Positions 18,401 to 29,493 are shown, numbered from the stretch's first letter. The stretch is DNA of 64,000 bases from Brenneria izbisi (GCF_025840185.1 NZ_JAMPJU010000012.1:1-64000); one strand, 5' to 3'. Numbers and translations: made by a program. Notes: a model not told the origin generated them from the sequence alone.

Positions 18401-18496
18401 CCAGAACATGGCCCGACAGCAATCTTTATCGCACCTGAAAACCACCGGGCAGGCATCATTAGCGAGACCACAGCACACTAATTGAATGGAGTGACA

Positions 18497-20569
18497 ATGA
18501 GTCAGGGCAAACTCTACATTGAGAAAGAGTTAAGTTGGTTGTCCTTTAATGAACGCGTACTTCAGGAGGCCGCGGATAAAAGCAACCCATTGATCGAGCG
18601 TATGCGCTTTCTTGGCATCTACTCCAACAATCTTGATGAGTTTTACAAAGTCCGTTTTGCCGATCTGAAAAGACGTATCCTGATTAATGAAGAACAAGGT
18701 TCAGACGGAAACCTGCGCCACCTGTTAGGGAAAATTCAGGCGCGCGTCCTGAAAACAGACCAGATCTTTGACAACCTCTATAACGAGTTATTACTCGAAA
18801 TGGCGCGCAACCAGATTTTCCTGGTCAACGAACGTCAGGTTTCCCCCAATCAGCAAGAATGGTTGAGAGAGTATTTCAGGCAATATCTACGCCCGCATAT
18901 CACCCCGATACTTATTCTGCACGACACCAATCTGGTGCAGTTCCTCAAGGATGACTACACCTATCTTGCTGTCGAAATCATCCGCGGCGATCAGATCAAT
19001 TACGCGCTGCTGGAAATCCCTTCGGACAAAGTACCGCGTTTTGTCAATCTGCCCGCAGAAGCGCCCCGCCGCCGTAAGACCATGATTCTGATCGACAACA
19101 TTCTGCGCTACTGTCTGGAGGATATTTTTAAAGGCTTTTTTGATTACGATGCCCTGAACGCGTATTCCATGAAGATGACGCGTGACGCTGAGTACGATCT
19201 GGTGACGGAAATGGAATCCAGCCTGCTGGAGTTGATGTCATCCAGCCTGAAGCAGCGCCTTACCGCAGAACCAGTGAGATTTGTCTATCAGCGCGATATG
19301 CCCGATGCCATGGTGACAATCCTGCAAGAAAAACTGGGGATCTCCTCCTTCGACTCGGTCATCCCCGGCGGGCGCTACCATAACTTTAAAGACTTCATCT
19401 CGTTCCCCAATGTGGGCCGCGCCAATCTGGTCAACAAATCGTTGCCGCGTCTGCGCCACATGTGGTTCACCTATTTCCGTAATGGCTTTGATGCCATCCG
19501 GCAGCGGGATGTTCTGCTTTATTATCCGTACCATACCTTCGAGCATATCCTGGAGCTATTGCGTCAGGCCTCGTTCGACCCCAGTGTCCTGGCGATCAAA
19601 ATCAATATTTATCGGGTGGCGAAAGATTCCCGCATCATCAACTCGATGATCCATGCCGCGCACAATGGCAAGAAAGTCACCGTGGTGGTGGAGTTGCAGG
19701 CGCGCTTCGATGAAGAAGCGAATATTCATTGGGCGAAGCAACTGACCGAAGCTGGCGTTCACGTCATTTTCTCCGTCCCCGGACTGAAAATTCACGCCAA
19801 GCTGTTTTTGATCTCGCGCCGCGAGGGAGAGAACATTGTGCGTTACGCCCATATCGGCACGGGCAACTTCAATGAAAAAACCGCCCGTCTGTATACCGAC
19901 TACTCGTTGCTTACCGCCGATGAGCGCATCACCAACGAGGTGCGCCGGGTATTCAACTTCATTGAGAACCCTTACCGGCCAGTGGCCTTTGAACACTTGC
20001 TGGTTTCGCCGCAAAACTCGCGTGACAAGCTTTATAAATTGATCGATAAAGAGATCACCAATGCACAGGCAGGGATCGATGCCGGGATCACGCTTAAGGT
20101 TAACAATCTTGTCGATAAGGGACTGGTTGAAAAACTGTACCAGGCTTCTGCGACAGGCGTGAAGATTAATCTGCTGGTGCGGGGTATGTGTTCGTTGATC
20201 CCGAATTTATCCGGTATCAGCGAAAATATTCAGGTAATCAGTATTGTCGATCGCTATCTGGAACATGACCGCGTGTATGTATTCCATAATGGGGGAGATA
20301 AGAAAGTTTATCTCTCTTCCGCCGATTGGATGACGCGTAACATTGATTATCGTATTGAAGTCGCGGTGGAAATGCTCGATCCCATATTGAAAGAGCGGGT
20401 ATTGGACATTCTGGATATTTTGTTCAGCGATACCGTCAAAGCCCGCGTCATTGATAAAGAGTTGAGTAATCGCTATGTGCTGCGTGGTAACCGACGTAAA
20501 GTACGTGCGCAAAATGTCATCTATGATTACATCAAAGCGCTTGAGCAACCCGGAGATAAGCCTGAATAA
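18497..20569 (+). CDS. ppk: polyphosphate kinase 1
   Basis: 690 residues. The start at ATG 18497 is preceded by GGAG, and the product [21 protein letters not shown] matches the E. coli Ppk N-terminus; an upstream in-frame ATG adds five residues. It catalyses reversible transfer of the ATP gamma phosphate to polyphosphate and is membrane-associated. The HKD-type catalytic region includes [13 protein letters not shown] (autophosphorylated His), [20 protein letters not shown] and [10 protein letters not shown]. It overlaps the ppx start by one base (TAATG), the standard ppk-ppx operon. Confidence 0.97.
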   Translation: MSQGKLYIEKELSWLSFNERVLQEAADKSNPLIERMRFLGIYSNNLDEFYKVRFADLKRRILINEEQGSDGNLRHLLGKIQARVLKTDQIFDNLYNELLLEMARNQIFLVNERQVSPNQQEWLREYFRQYLRPHITPILILHDTNLVQFLKDDYTYLAVEIIRGDQINYALLEIPSDKVPRFVNLPAEAPRRRKTMILIDNILRYCLEDIFKGFFDYDALNAYSMKMTRDAEYDLVTEMESSLLELMSSSLKQRLTAEPVRFVYQRDMPDAMVTILQEKLGISSFDSVIPGGRYHNFKDFISFPNVGRANLVNKSLPRLRHMWFTYFRNGFDAIRQRDVLLYYPYHTFEHILELLRQASFDPSVLAIKINIYRVAKDSRIINSMIHAAHNGKKVTVVVELQARFDEEANIHWAKQLTEAGVHVIFSVPGLKIHAKLFLISRREGENIVRYAHIGTGNFNEKTARLYTDYSLLTADERITNEVRRVFNFIENPYRPVAFEHLLVSPQNSRDKLYKLIDKEITNAQAGIDAGITLKVNNLVDKGLVEKLYQASATGVKINLLVRGMCSLIPNLSGISENIQVISIVDRYLEHDRVYVFHNGGDKKVYLSSADWMTRNIDYRIEVAVEMLDPILKERVLDILDILFSDTVKARVIDKELSNRYVLRGNRRKVRAQNVIYDYIKALEQPGDKPE

Positions 20570-22104
20570 TGCCATTAACGAATAAAGATCAAGATGTTGC
20601 GAAACCCCAGGAATTTGCCGCCGTCGATCTGGGCTCCAACAGTTTTCATATGGTGGTGGCGCGGGTGGTCAACGGCGCACTTCAGGTGCTCAGCCGATTG
20701 AAACAACGCGTTCATCTGGTCGACGGTCTGGATAGCCAAAACATGCTCAGCGAAGAGGCTATGGAACGCGGCTTAAACTGTCTGGCGTTGTTTGCGGAAA
20801 GACTACAGGGCTTTTCCCCGCAAAATGTCTCCATTGTCGGGACGCACGCCTTGCGTCAGGCGGCGAATGCGCAGACGTTTCTGCGCCGCGCCGCGGAAAT
20901 TATCCCCTACCCGATTGAAATCATTTCAGGCCATGAAGAAGCCCGTCTGATCTTTATGGGCGTGGAACACACCCAACCGGAAAAGGGACGTAAACTGGTT
21001 ATCGATATTGGCGGTGGTTCCACCGAACTGGTGATCGGTGAAGACTTTGAACCGATGCTGGTTGAGAGCCGTCGCATGGGCTGTGTCAGTTTCGCGCAAC
21101 AGTTCTTCCCTCATGGAGAAATCAGCGACACCAACTTCAGGCGCGCGCGATTGGCCGCCGCGCAAAAACTGGAAACGCTGGCCTGGGAATACCGTATTTA
21201 CGGCTGGCAATACGCCCTCGGCGCATCCGGCACGATCAAGGCAACCCATGAAATTCTGGTGGAAATGGGCGAAAAAGATGGCTTGATCACCCCGGAACGT
21301 CTGGAAATGCTGCGCAGCCAGGTTGTAAAGTTTAAAAACTTCAAATCACTCAGCCTGCCGGGTTTGCCGGACGATCGTCAATCGGTGCTGGTGCCTGGTC
21401 TGGCGATCCTGTGCGGCATTTTTGACGCGCTGGCCATCAAAGAGCTTCGTCTGTCTGATGGCGCGCTGCGCGAAGGCGTGTTGTACGAAATGGAAGGCCG
21501 TTTCCGCCATCAGGATATTCGCATCCGTACCGCGCAAAGTCTCGCCAGCCATTATAATATCGACCGCGAACAGGCGCGCCGGGTGAGAGAAACCACCGAG
21601 CGACTGTATGTCCAATGGGCGCAGCAAAACCCTAATCTGGTGCATCCGCAGCTTACCGCCATTCTCGACTGGGCCTCCATGCTGCACGAGGTCGGGCTGA
21701 GCATAAACCATAGCGGCATGCATCGCCATTCCGCCTACATTCTGCAATATACCAACCTGCCCGGTTTCAATCAGGAACAGCAAATTTTGTTGGCGCTGAT
21801 CGTGCGTCTGCATCGCAAGGCCATCAAGCTGGAAGAGTTGCCGCGCCTGAATCTTTTCAAGAAGAAACAATACCTGCCGATGGTTCAACTGTTGCGTCTG
21901 GCGACACTGCTGAACAATCAACGACAGGCGACCACCACCCCTAAAACGCTCAGGCTGCTAACGGACGACAATCACTGGACGCTGATCTTCCCGCATGATT
22001 TCTTTACTCAGAACACGCTGGCGCAACTCGATCTGGAACGGGAACAGGAGTTCTGGCAGGGAGCGACGGGCTGGAAGCTGAGTATTGAGGAAGAAAAGGC
22101 TTGA
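20569..22104 (+). CDS. ppx: exopolyphosphatase Ppx
   Basis: 511 residues of the Ppx/GppA branch of the ASKHA fold. It removes terminal phosphates from polyphosphate processively. Motifs are [16 protein letters not shown] (20s), [12 protein letters not shown]-type substrate loop, [13 protein letters not shown] with the catalytic Glu, and [13 protein letters not shown]. The C-terminal HD-like domain includes [19 protein letters not shown]. It is co-transcribed with ppk and opposes it, setting the polyphosphate level. A strong hairpin follows five bases after the stop. Confidence 0.96.
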   Translation: MPLTNKDQDVAKPQEFAAVDLGSNSFHMVVARVVNGALQVLSRLKQRVHLVDGLDSQNMLSEEAMERGLNCLALFAERLQGFSPQNVSIVGTHALRQAANAQTFLRRAAEIIPYPIEIISGHEEARLIFMGVEHTQPEKGRKLVIDIGGGSTELVIGEDFEPMLVESRRMGCVSFAQQFFPHGEISDTNFRRARLAAAQKLETLAWEYRIYGWQYALGASGTIKATHEILVEMGEKDGLITPERLEMLRSQVVKFKNFKSLSLPGLPDDRQSVLVPGLAILCGIFDALAIKELRLSDGALREGVLYEMEGRFRHQDIRIRTAQSLASHYNIDREQARRVRETTERLYVQWAQQNPNLVHPQLTAILDWASMLHEVGLSINHSGMHRHSAYILQYTNLPGFNQEQQILLALIVRLHRKAIKLEELPRLNLFKKKQYLPMVQLLRLATLLNNQRQATTTPKTLRLLTDDNHWTLIFPHDFFTQNTLAQLDLEREQEFWQGATGWKLSIEEEKA

Positions 22105-22109
22105 TTCAG

Positions 22110-22151
22110 GCCAACAATGCTGGCGCCCGACAATCGTTCAGCATTGTTGGC
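22110..22151 (+). terminator. hairpin terminating or stabilising ppk-ppx mRNA
   Basis: A perfect 13-bp inverted repeat, GCCAACAATGCTG/CAGCATTGTTGGC, five bases after the ppx stop. There is no long T run, so it could be a 3' stabiliser rather than an intrinsic terminator. Confidence 0.6.
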
Positions 22152-22292
22152 GGCGATTGTTGCCATCGTTGTTTATAATGCGCAAGCGGCGCACAGCCTC
22201 CATCTTTTTCAACGCGAACAATTGACCTATTCCTGCGCTTGTGCCTAAATAACAAACAGCGAATGTCCGCTTCCACTGGAGATTTAACGGTA

Positions 22293-22511
22293 ATGTCTAC
22301 GCTTACCCATAGACGACGAATATCAATGCGCCCTCGACGAAGTGGTTCACGTATCGCCCGTGCCGTGTTACTCATCAGTTTTATCATTCTTTTAGGTCGT
22401 TTCGCCTACTCCACCGTCAGCGCGTTTGCCCATCACCAGGACAAACAACAACCACGTTTCGAACAATCCTTCACGCCTGCCACAGATGTGCCAATCAATA
22501 AAAAAGAATAA
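22293..22511 (+). CDS. yfgG: YfgG-like small membrane protein (DUF2633)
   Basis: 72 residues from ATG 22293. The basic N-terminus (RRRISMRPRRSGSRIARA) is followed by one membrane helix VLLISFIILLGRFAYSTVSA and a hydrophilic tail. LLISFI..GRF.YS matches E. coli YfgG, which also lies near ppx. YfgG has been linked to nickel/cobalt stress resistance in E. coli, but its mechanism is unknown. GGAG lies 11 bases upstream; ATG 22326 is an alternative start. The frame stays open further upstream to 22239 without a ribosome site. Confidence 0.82.
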   Translation: MSTLTHRRRISMRPRRSGSRIARAVLLISFIILLGRFAYSTVSAFAHHQDKQQPRFEQSFTPATDVPINKKE

Positions 22512-22620
22512 CGCTAAAGCTTATTCCTGATTTATTCGCATATTTTATAGATAAAAACATAAAACGGCAGCGCGAATTATCGCGACCACCGTGCTTTTAT
22601 ACATTTCAGTTTAAGCTATC

Positions 22621-23046
22621 TCAAACCACCGTCAGCGTTACATCAATATTGCCACGGGTTGCATTGGAGTACGGGCATACGATATGGGCTTTCTGCACTA
22701 AATCTTCCGCTACCGCCCGATCCAGACCTGGCAAAGAAATTTTCAACTCCACTTCAATACCGAAACCATCCGGGATCGCGCCAATTCCCACACTACCGCT
22801 GATTGCTGTATCCGCAGGCAATGCAATTTTTTCACGGGCAGCGGCAAATTTCAGGGCGCCCAGGAAACAGGCCGAGTAACCCGCGGCAAACAGTTGCTCA
22901 GGGTTGGTCCCTTCGCCACCGGCGCCGCCCAGTTCACGCGGGGTTGTCAGTTTGACATCCAGTTGTTTGTCGGAAGATACCGCACGGCCATCACGACCAC
23001 CGGTAGCCTGGGCATGCGCAACATAAACCACTTGTTCGATTGACAT
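22621..23046 (-). CDS. ohr: organic hydroperoxide resistance protein Ohr
   Basis: 141 residues. Two ATGs are adjacent. The second (23046) was chosen because AGGAG is spaced six bases from it and because numbering then puts the catalytic pair at Cys60 (YSACFLGA) and Cys124 (VCPYSNAT), the canonical Ohr positions. Ohr is a lipoyl-dependent thiol peroxidase that reduces organic and lipid hydroperoxides in the cytosol. It lies directly downstream of the ohrR repressor gene on the same strand, with an operator-like palindrome between them. Confidence 0.96.
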   Translation of the reverse strand: MSIEQVVYVAHAQATGGRDGRAVSSDKQLDVKLTTPRELGGAGGEGTNPEQLFAAGYSACFLGALKFAAAREKIALPADTAISGSVGIGAIPDGFGIEVELKISLPGLDRAVAEDLVQKAHIVCPYSNATRGNIDVTLTVV

Positions 23047-23104
23047 CATTAACTCCTGTTATTCAGATTGACACAAAGTATACGGTTTAATTAAGTATCG
23101 GGAT

Positions 23105-23126
23105 ATTAAATCGCGCACTATTTAAT
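23105..23126 (-). promoter_or_regulatory. candidate OhrR operator in front of ohr
   Basis: Inverted repeat ATTAAAT/ATTTAAT with an 8-base spacer, 58 bases before the ohr start. The same arms and spacing occur in front of ohrR at 23654, which supports a shared OhrR site. The assignment is inferred from this duplication. Confidence 0.6.
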
Positions 23127-23155
23127 TATTTAAACAAACGCCTTTTCGCCACCAC

Positions 23156-23629
23156 TCAGAGGTGGCTAATCAGACTAGTACGCAGCGCTTCCAAATCTCG
23201 TTTAATCGACTGCAACTGCTCGATATTACATGCGGCCGCACAGAATACACCTTCAGGAACCGCGCGCGCCTTGTGCTGCAATTCACGTCCGGCGGAGGTT
23301 AAGCTGATCAACACTTGACGTTCATCATCCGTACTGCGATTACGCACTACCAGCCCTGCGTTTTGCAGACGTTTAAGCAGCGGCGTCAGGGTCGCGGAAT
23401 CCAGATACAAACGTTCCCCCAACTCAGACACAGTAAGCCCCTCGCGCTCCCATAATACCAGCATCACCAAATACTGCGGATAGGTTAGCTGTAGTTCAGA
23501 CAGCAGACGACGATAGAGTTTATTCATCGCCAGATTAGCCGAATATAAGGCGAAACATAGCTGACTATCCAGCCGGTAGGCCGTTGCGTCCAGTGAACGC
23601 GGGGTGATGTGAGTGTCTTTTCTGTTCAT
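23156..23629 (-). CDS. ohrR: OhrR, MarR-family organic peroxide sensor/repressor
   Basis: 157 residues with a winged-helix MarR fold. The peroxidatic cysteine is Cys25 in [16 protein letters not shown], the OhrR signature. The recognition region [24 protein letters not shown] and wing [13 protein letters not shown] follow. Oxidation of the cysteine by organic hydroperoxides releases DNA in the family. It is placed just upstream of ohr on the same strand, and near-identical palindromes precede both genes, so self-repression plus ohr repression is likely. Confidence 0.94.
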   Translation of the reverse strand: MNRKDTHITPRSLDATAYRLDSQLCFALYSANLAMNKLYRRLLSELQLTYPQYLVMLVLWEREGLTVSELGERLYLDSATLTPLLKRLQNAGLVVRNRSTDDERQVLISLTSAGRELQHKARAVPEGVFCAAACNIEQLQSIKRDLEALRTSLISHL

Positions 23630-23653
23630 GCAAGCTAATCTATATCGTTAAAA

Positions 23654-23676
23654 ATTAAATAGCAAGCGATTTAAAT
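23654..23676 (-). promoter_or_regulatory. candidate OhrR operator in front of ohrR
   Basis: ATTAAAT and ATTTAAAT arms with an 8-base spacer, 24 bases upstream of the ohrR ATG, matching the palindrome before ohr in arm sequence and spacing. Confidence 0.6.
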
Positions 23677-23896
23677 CCTGAGTTGACCTGTGACTGACAG
23701 CGATATTCAGATCCATCGATAATCAGGCTGAAACCTCGCACTGATGTTCTTAATTCTCTGATTTTGCGCTAAGTTTATTCATAACGGAAACATTTACCGG
23801 GTCGCTCGCCATTACACGGCTGCTTAACAGTCGAAAGCAGGATGACGGAAATAAAAATCAGGTCAGGAACTTCACCAGACAGAGCGGAAATCACCC

Positions 23897-25339
23897 ATGT
23901 CGACAGTAAAAAAACTTAGCGCCCAACGGCGTCGCATCTCTCTTTTGTTATTGGACAACAAGGCGCTGGTTGACAGCATTATCAATCAGCAACCTGCTGA
24001 TACTAAAAAAGAAAATCGTGTTGTAAAAGAAAATAAAGCCCTACTCGATCAAACAGCCGAAATCTGCCGGTTGATTGCCGAATGGCATTCCGCCGACCTT
24101 GCCGACTTGCTGGAATCATTACCGCATGATGAACGACGGGCCCTGTGGCGACTCATCCCGATAAAAAAACGCGGACGCGTGTTGATTGAAGTGTCGGACA
24201 GCATTTCTGACGGCCTGATCGAAGACATGCAGGATAAAGAAATCCTGAAGGCGGTGCGCCCACTGGATGTGGATGAGCAAGCGCAACTGTCCCGCCGTTT
24301 GCCCCGCAATCTGCTGGGGAGAATATTGACGGCGTTGGAAGCCAGACAGCGGGCGCAACTACGGGAAGCGATTAATTACGACGAAGACCGCATCGGCTAT
24401 CTGATGGATTTCAAACTCGTCACCATCCGTGCCGATGTGACGCTGGCGACAGTTCAGCGTTATTTGCGCTACCGTAAAACCATCCCTGACGCCACCGATA
24501 AACTGTTCGTCACCGATAGAAAAAATACGCTGATTGGCGAACTTTCTCTGGCCGCTATTTTACTTCACCCGCCCCAAACGACGGTTTCGGCGATTATGGA
24601 ACCTCATCCGCTGATGTTTCAGCCTGAAGATAGCCTTGAAGAAGCCGCAGGCGCATTTGAGCGATACAACCTGATTTCCACCGCCGTGGTCGATAGCAAG
24701 GGCAAACTGATGGGACGCCTGACGGTTGAAGATATCGTGGACGTGGTGAATAAAGAAAATGACAGCCACCTGCGTCGTTCCGGCGGCTTAACCCCTTCGG
24801 AAGACGTGTACGCGCCAATCTACAAATCGGTGCGTAACCGCTGGGCATGGCTGGCGATCAATCTGTGTACCGCGCTGGTCGCCTCCCGCGTCATTGGCCT
24901 GTTTGAAAATACACTTGCGCATCTGGTGGCGCTGGCGGCGCTGATGCCCATTGTCGCCGGCCTGGGCGGTAATACCGGCAACCAGACCATCACCATGATT
25001 GTACGGGCGCTGGCCTTGCATCAGTTGGAGCACGGCAAAAAATCCTACCTGTTGTTGAAAGAGTTAGGGGTAGCGCTGGTCAATGGCCTGATATGGGGCT
25101 CTGTTATGGGGCTGGTTACTTACGCGCTATATGGCGATATGGCAATGGGCGGCGTCATGATGTTCGCCATCTTGCTCAACCTGTTGCTGGCGGCGCTGAT
25201 GGGCGTGCTGATCCCGCTGGCGCTGATGTCTCTTGGCCGCGATCCGGCGGTGGGTTCCAGCGTTATGATTACGGCGATTACCGATACCGGCGGCTTTTTT
25301 ATTTTTCTGGGGCTGGCGACAGTGTTTCTATTGCCGTAA
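23897..25339 (+). CDS. mgtE: magnesium transporter MgtE
   Basis: 480 residues with the MgtE layout: an N-terminal superhelical domain about 50-165 (ADLADLLESLPHDERRALW), two CBS domains about 165-300 (YLMDFKLVTIRADVTL, then MEPHPLMFQPEDSLEEAAGAF), a plug helix, and five membrane helices from about 325. The transmembrane signature MPIVAGLGGNTGNQTITMIVRAL and GRDPAVGSSVMITAITDTGGFF form the Mg2+ pore. In the family the cytosolic domains close the channel when Mg2+ is high. There is no M-box-like leader evident. It is monocistronic, ending at a hairpin shared with galK. Confidence 0.95.
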   Translation: MSTVKKLSAQRRRISLLLLDNKALVDSIINQQPADTKKENRVVKENKALLDQTAEICRLIAEWHSADLADLLESLPHDERRALWRLIPIKKRGRVLIEVSDSISDGLIEDMQDKEILKAVRPLDVDEQAQLSRRLPRNLLGRILTALEARQRAQLREAINYDEDRIGYLMDFKLVTIRADVTLATVQRYLRYRKTIPDATDKLFVTDRKNTLIGELSLAAILLHPPQTTVSAIMEPHPLMFQPEDSLEEAAGAFERYNLISTAVVDSKGKLMGRLTVEDIVDVVNKENDSHLRRSGGLTPSEDVYAPIYKSVRNRWAWLAINLCTALVASRVIGLFENTLAHLVALAALMPIVAGLGGNTGNQTITMIVRALALHQLEHGKKSYLLLKELGVALVNGLIWGSVMGLVTYALYGDMAMGGVMMFAILLNLLLAALMGVLIPLALMSLGRDPAVGSSVMITAITDTGGFFIFLGLATVFLLP

Positions 25340-25384
25340 GTATTCTGATGTGTTGGATGATTGGCTTGTGCTGAAAACGCATAT

Positions 25385-25415
25385 AAGGCATCGCATATTC
25401 AATGCGCGATGCCTT
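25385..25415. terminator. hairpin between convergent mgtE and galTK
   Basis: Perfect 10-bp inverted repeat AAGGCATCGC/GCGATGCCTT with an 11-base loop, placed 45 bases after mgtE and 64 bases after galK. Confidence 0.65.
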
Positions 25416-25479
25416 CATTGATTGATTCCGTTAATGGTCAACTGCCGCATTCCTAATAACGACATCTGGTTTTCTTCTA

Positions 25480-26643
25480 TTAACTTAATGGCCCCGCCCC
25501 ACCGGAAGCCTGACATCGATATATCGAAGGCGTTAACCCGGTACGGGCGGGATATTCGCGTTCAATAACCTCAATCACTTCCTCCGTCAACGCTGACGGG
25601 ATCAACGCGACAATGCAGCCGCCAAAACCGCCGCCGGTCATTCTGACGCCGCCGCGTTTACCGACATAGTCCTGAATCAACGCAACCAGCGTATCAATCT
25701 GCGGCACCGTGATCGCAAAATCATCACGCATGGAAACATGTGATTCCGCCATCAGGGTAAACAGACGCCGCGCATCCTGTCGCGCCAGCGCATCGGCGGC
25801 TTCCAGTGTGCGGCGGTTTTCCGAAATGACATGCCGGGCTCGCTTGCATACCAACGGATCAAGGCCCGCCGCGCCTGCTGCAAACTGCGACAATGAAACA
25901 TCGCGGAGCGCGTTGACGCCAAAGTAACGCGCCGCTGCTTCGCACTGCCGACGCCGCGTGTTGTACTCGCTGTCCACCAGACCGCGACGTACATTGGAAT
26001 TGACAATCACTATCTCCACGTCAGCCAACATCCGCACCGCCCGCCCCTCCAGCGTGCGGCAGTCGATCAACAACGCATGACCCGCCTGCCCCTGAGCGGA
26101 AATATACTGATCCATGATGCCGCAGCGACAACCGACAAAATCGTTTTCTGCTTGCTGCCCCGCCAGCGCCAATACTAACGGGCTTACGTCAAGATTATTC
26201 AAGGTCTTGAATGTCTGACCGATCGCCACCTCCAGCGAGGCGGAAGAACTCAGCCCCGCCCCTGACGGCACATTGCCGGTAATCACCATATCCATACCGC
26301 TGAGCGGCAATCCGCGCGCTTGTAGAGATTTGACGGTTCCCCGCACATAGTCAGCCCAGGCATATTCAGGATGATGTTCAATAACATGGGTGAGATCGAA
26401 CTGGTCCTGTTGGTTATCGCAGTTTACCGCCACTACCCGCACTACACTGTCCTGTCGCACCGCCGCGCTGATCACTGTCTGATAGTCGATGGCGCAAGGC
26501 AAAACAAAACCGTCGTTATAGTCGGTATGCTCGCCAATCAGGTTTACCCGGCCTGGCGCCTGAATATTGGCGTTCGGCGCATAACCAAACACCTGAATAA
26601 AGACCGACTCGGCAGACTGGCGCAGAGAATCTATATGGCTCAT
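25480..26643 (-). CDS. galK: galactokinase GalK
   Basis: 387 residues of the GHMP kinase family. It phosphorylates alpha-D-galactose at C1 with ATP. Motif 1 is [21 protein letters not shown], with the sugar-binding EHTDYN. Motif 2 is [18 protein letters not shown], the ATP loop. Motif 3 is [14 protein letters not shown]. It follows galT by nine bases, forming galTK without galE or galM. UDP-galactose 4-epimerase must be encoded elsewhere to complete the Leloir pathway. Confidence 0.97.
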   Translation of the reverse strand: MSHIDSLRQSAESVFIQVFGYAPNANIQAPGRVNLIGEHTDYNDGFVLPCAIDYQTVISAAVRQDSVVRVVAVNCDNQQDQFDLTHVIEHHPEYAWADYVRGTVKSLQARGLPLSGMDMVITGNVPSGAGLSSSASLEVAIGQTFKTLNNLDVSPLVLALAGQQAENDFVGCRCGIMDQYISAQGQAGHALLIDCRTLEGRAVRMLADVEIVIVNSNVRRGLVDSEYNTRRRQCEAAARYFGVNALRDVSLSQFAAGAAGLDPLVCKRARHVISENRRTLEAADALARQDARRLFTLMAESHVSMRDDFAITVPQIDTLVALIQDYVGKRGGVRMTGGGFGGCIVALIPSALTEEVIEVIEREYPARTGLTPSIYRCQASGGAGPLS

Positions 26644-26652
26644 TCGATGACC

Positions 26653-27693
26653 TCAAATTTGCTCACGAAAATGAATATCGCTTACGCTACGCAACCGCTC
26701 GGCAGCCTGCTCCGCCGTCAGATCACGTTGCACCTCCGCCAGCATTTCATAACCGACCATAAACTTGCGCACGCTGGCAGAACGTAATAATGGGGGATAA
26801 AAATGAGCATGCAGTTGCCAGTGCGCATTGTCATCACCGTTGAACGGCGCGCCATGCCATCCCATCGAATAGGGGAAGGCGCACTGAAACAGATTGTCAT
26901 AACGGCTGGTCAGCGTTTTCAACGCCACCGCCAAATCGTCGCGCTGAGCATCATTCAATTGCGGCAACCGCTGTACGGTGAATTTGGGCAACAGCAAGGT
27001 TTCAAATGGCCAGCATGCCCAATAAGGAACCACCGCCAGCCAATATTCTGTTTCCACCACCAGGCGCGTTCCCGCCGTCTGTTCGCGTTGAACATAATCC
27101 AACAGCAGCGGTGAAGCATATTGAATAAAATATTCACGCTGATGCTGATCTTCACGCAGCGCTTCGTTCGGCAAAAAATCGTTGGCCCATACTTGCCCAT
27201 GCGGATGTGGATTGGAACATCCCATCATCGCGCCTTTATTTTCAAATACCTGAACCCATGCATAGCGTGCTCCCAATTGCGCCGTCTGCTCGCTCCAGGT
27301 ATCGATCACCGCCCTTAGCGCCGACAACGGAAGCTCCGGCAAACTTTTACCGTGATCGGGCGAGAAACAGATCACCCGGCTAACGCCTCTGGCGCGCTCC
27401 ATACGGAACAACGGATCAGCGCAGAAAGCTACCGTCGGGGTATCTTCCAGCAGAGCCGAAAAATCATTGGTGAAAACATATGTACCCTGATACTGAGGAT
27501 TAATATCGCCACTGATCCGCTGGTTACCTGCGCACAGGTAGCAGTGCGGATCGTAAGACGGCGGCGCACTGCGGTCCGGCGCTTCCTGCTGACCCTGCCA
27601 CGGACGTTTGGCGCGATGAGGCGACACCAGCACCCACTCTCCTTTGAGCGGATTAAAGCGGCGGTGCGGATGTTCGGTTGGTTCAAACAGCAT
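26653..27693 (-). CDS. galT: galactose-1-phosphate uridylyltransferase GalT
   Basis: 346 residues from ATG 27693, with GAGGA eight bases upstream. The frame extends to a TTG at 27720, but family N-termini begin at the chosen methionine ([18 protein letters not shown]). The enzyme exchanges UMP between UDP-glucose and galactose-1-phosphate. The active-site loop [12 protein letters not shown] carries the uridylylated His. The zinc site includes HCYLCAGN. It is first in the galTK operon, about 170 bases downstream of a consensus GalR operator. Confidence 0.97.
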   Translation of the reverse strand: MLFEPTEHPHRRFNPLKGEWVLVSPHRAKRPWQGQQEAPDRSAPPSYDPHCYLCAGNQRISGDINPQYQGTYVFTNDFSALLEDTPTVAFCADPLFRMERARGVSRVICFSPDHGKSLPELPLSALRAVIDTWSEQTAQLGARYAWVQVFENKGAMMGCSNPHPHGQVWANDFLPNEALREDQHQREYFIQYASPLLLDYVQREQTAGTRLVVETEYWLAVVPYWACWPFETLLLPKFTVQRLPQLNDAQRDDLAVALKTLTSRYDNLFQCAFPYSMGWHGAPFNGDDNAHWQLHAHFYPPLLRSASVRKFMVGYEMLAEVQRDLTAEQAAERLRSVSDIHFREQI

Positions 27694-27864
27694 AAGATCA
27701 TTCCTCAAAGCAAGACTCAACCCTGTGCGGATCAGCGATAGTGGTCAATCGAGTGAGATGCTCCTTTTACATATTATTATGTAATCGATCTCATCAGAAA
27801 TTTGATAAATCCCTCGCATTTTCATGCATGAAAAGTGAATATCATCCACGAATTTTGCAACTTA

Positions 27865-27880
27865 GTGTAAACGGTTACAC
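27865..27880 (-). promoter_or_regulatory. GalR/GalS operator upstream of galTK
   Basis: GTGTAAACGGTTACAC fits the GalR/GalS consensus (GTGKAANCGNTTNCAC) at every defined position. On the galT strand a CACTTTTCATGCAT segment follows, resembling the CRP-promoter part of the E. coli gal control region (CACTTTTCGCAT). The spacing from the operator is about ten bases longer. Galactose-relieved repression by the neighbouring galR product is inferred. Confidence 0.85.
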
Positions 27881-28247
27881 TAAATTTAAACCTCGGAATA
27901 GGATTTGGAAAGAGACAAGTTGCGCATGAATGTTGATACCGCTCACAGAAGTACCGTCTGGATAGCACGGGAAAAAAAGAGGAATAGGCAATATCAATAA
28001 AAAACCTGTACATTTATACGTATAAATCATCCGTTTTTCTCATAACCAGTGCGTTAGGCTATACCCAAGTCAGTGACGTGACACACAGCAAAACGGCTAG
28101 CCAACATGATCGGATACACTTACCCAGATAAGTGGTTCACGTGGATAAGCGTTATTAAACACATGCTGGCGTCAGGTATGGAAAACATAAAAAAACCGTT
28201 GTTTTTTATGTCACATGACAACGCATTTCACCGTTCAGGAATGCTCA
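27881..28247. other. divergent gal control region (galTK / galR)
   Basis: Apart from the operator just left of it, this stretch contains no credible gene. Short ORFs across 27741-28318 are non-coding in character. It should hold the galR promoter. A run of A residues and a dyad-like GTCACATGAC lie at about 28209-28219 close to the galR ribosome site. Confidence 0.4.
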
Positions 28248-29285
28248 ATGGCAACAATAAAAGATGTCGCTCGTCTGGCTGGTGTCTCCGTTGCAACGGT
28301 TTCGCGAGTCATCAATAATTCCCCGAAAGCCAGCAGCGCCTCACGAGCGGTCGTGCATCAGGCAATGGCTGAGTTACAGTTTCATCCCAACGCCAATGCC
28401 AGAGCCCTTGCCCATCAAAGTGCGGAAACGCTTGGTATTGTGGTCGCGGATGTTTCCGATCCTTTCTTCGGCGCTATGGTCAAATCCGTGGAACAGATCG
28501 CTCAGGCAACAGGAAAATTCCTGCTTATCGGCAATGGCTATCACAACGCCGATCAGGAGAAAAAAGCCATCGAACAGCTTATTCGTCATCGCTGCGCCGG
28601 GTTGGTGGTGCATGCCAAGATGATTTCCGCTCACGAATTGACGGCGTTGATGAGCCATATTCCTGATATGGTGCTGATCAACCGTACCCTGCCGGGTTAT
28701 GAAAGCCGTTGCGTCGCGCTGGATGATCGTTACGGTTCATGGCTGTCTACCCGTCATTTGCTTCAGCAAGGTCATCAGAAAATCGGTTTTCTCTGCTCGG
28801 ATCACCCGATTTCCGACGCCTTCGATCGTCTTCAGGGTTATATCGATGCTCTACAAGAGCAAGGTATTGAACCGAATGAACGCCTGATCGCCAGGGCCTC
28901 GCCGGATGAACCGGGCGGCGAAGCGGCGATGACGTCGTTGCTCAGTCGTGGCGGCGAGATGACGGCGATAGTGTGCTACAACGACTCCATGGCGGCTGGC
29001 GCGCTATCGGTGTTGAGTGATAACAGTATCAACGTGCCGCAGGATATGTCGGTGGTGGGGTTTGATGATGTCCTGATCGCCCGCTACCTACGTCCGCGTT
29101 TGACTACCGTACATTACCCGGTTGCTGCGATGGCAATACACGCGGCGCAACTGGCGATTGCGTTATCCCAGGGCGAGCCGCTCAAAGAAACCACCAATAT
29201 GTTCAGCCCGACATTGGTTCGCCGTTATTCTGTCAGCGCGCCCCCGGACAAAAAACAATCTTCCGTCCAACCGCGGTTCGCTTAA
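28248..29285 (+). CDS. galR: galactose operon repressor GalR
   Basis: 345 residues of the LacI/GalR family. The start at ATG 28248 gives the E. coli-like N-terminus MATIKDVARLAGVSVATVSRV, with AGGA seven bases upstream; the frame extends 11 codons further without support. The helix-turn-helix is followed by the hinge helix PNANARAL and a periplasmic-binding-like galactose domain from about 60 (DVSDPFFGAMVKSVEQ). Identity to E. coli is clearly higher to GalR than to GalS (for example INNSPKAS and NANARALA). It is divergent from galTK, with a perfect operator in between. Confidence 0.92.
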   Translation: MATIKDVARLAGVSVATVSRVINNSPKASSASRAVVHQAMAELQFHPNANARALAHQSAETLGIVVADVSDPFFGAMVKSVEQIAQATGKFLLIGNGYHNADQEKKAIEQLIRHRCAGLVVHAKMISAHELTALMSHIPDMVLINRTLPGYESRCVALDDRYGSWLSTRHLLQQGHQKIGFLCSDHPISDAFDRLQGYIDALQEQGIEPNERLIARASPDEPGGEAAMTSLLSRGGEMTAIVCYNDSMAAGALSVLSDNSINVPQDMSVVGFDDVLIARYLRPRLTTVHYPVAAMAIHAAQLAIALSQGEPLKETTNMFSPTLVRRYSVSAPPDKKQSSVQPRFA

Positions 29286-29493
29286 GCAAACGAGTCTGCG
29301 CGCATGATTTCTTTGCGACGCGGATTCAAAAACTGAAATCGCCGCAAGCACGGAAAAATCGCGGTCTGCTAATATTTTGTGGCAGGAACAAGGCTGTCGG
29401 GCGCTGCGCTGTGCCATCAGGTTGCGCTCTGTTTCCATTCAGCAATGCCGACCATGCTCAGGCGTGGTTAGCTTAACCAATAAGGTGATGACG

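Noticed and set aside
18038-18496. Pho box before ppk
   Set aside because: No CTGTCAT-type direct repeat with the right spacing could be found.
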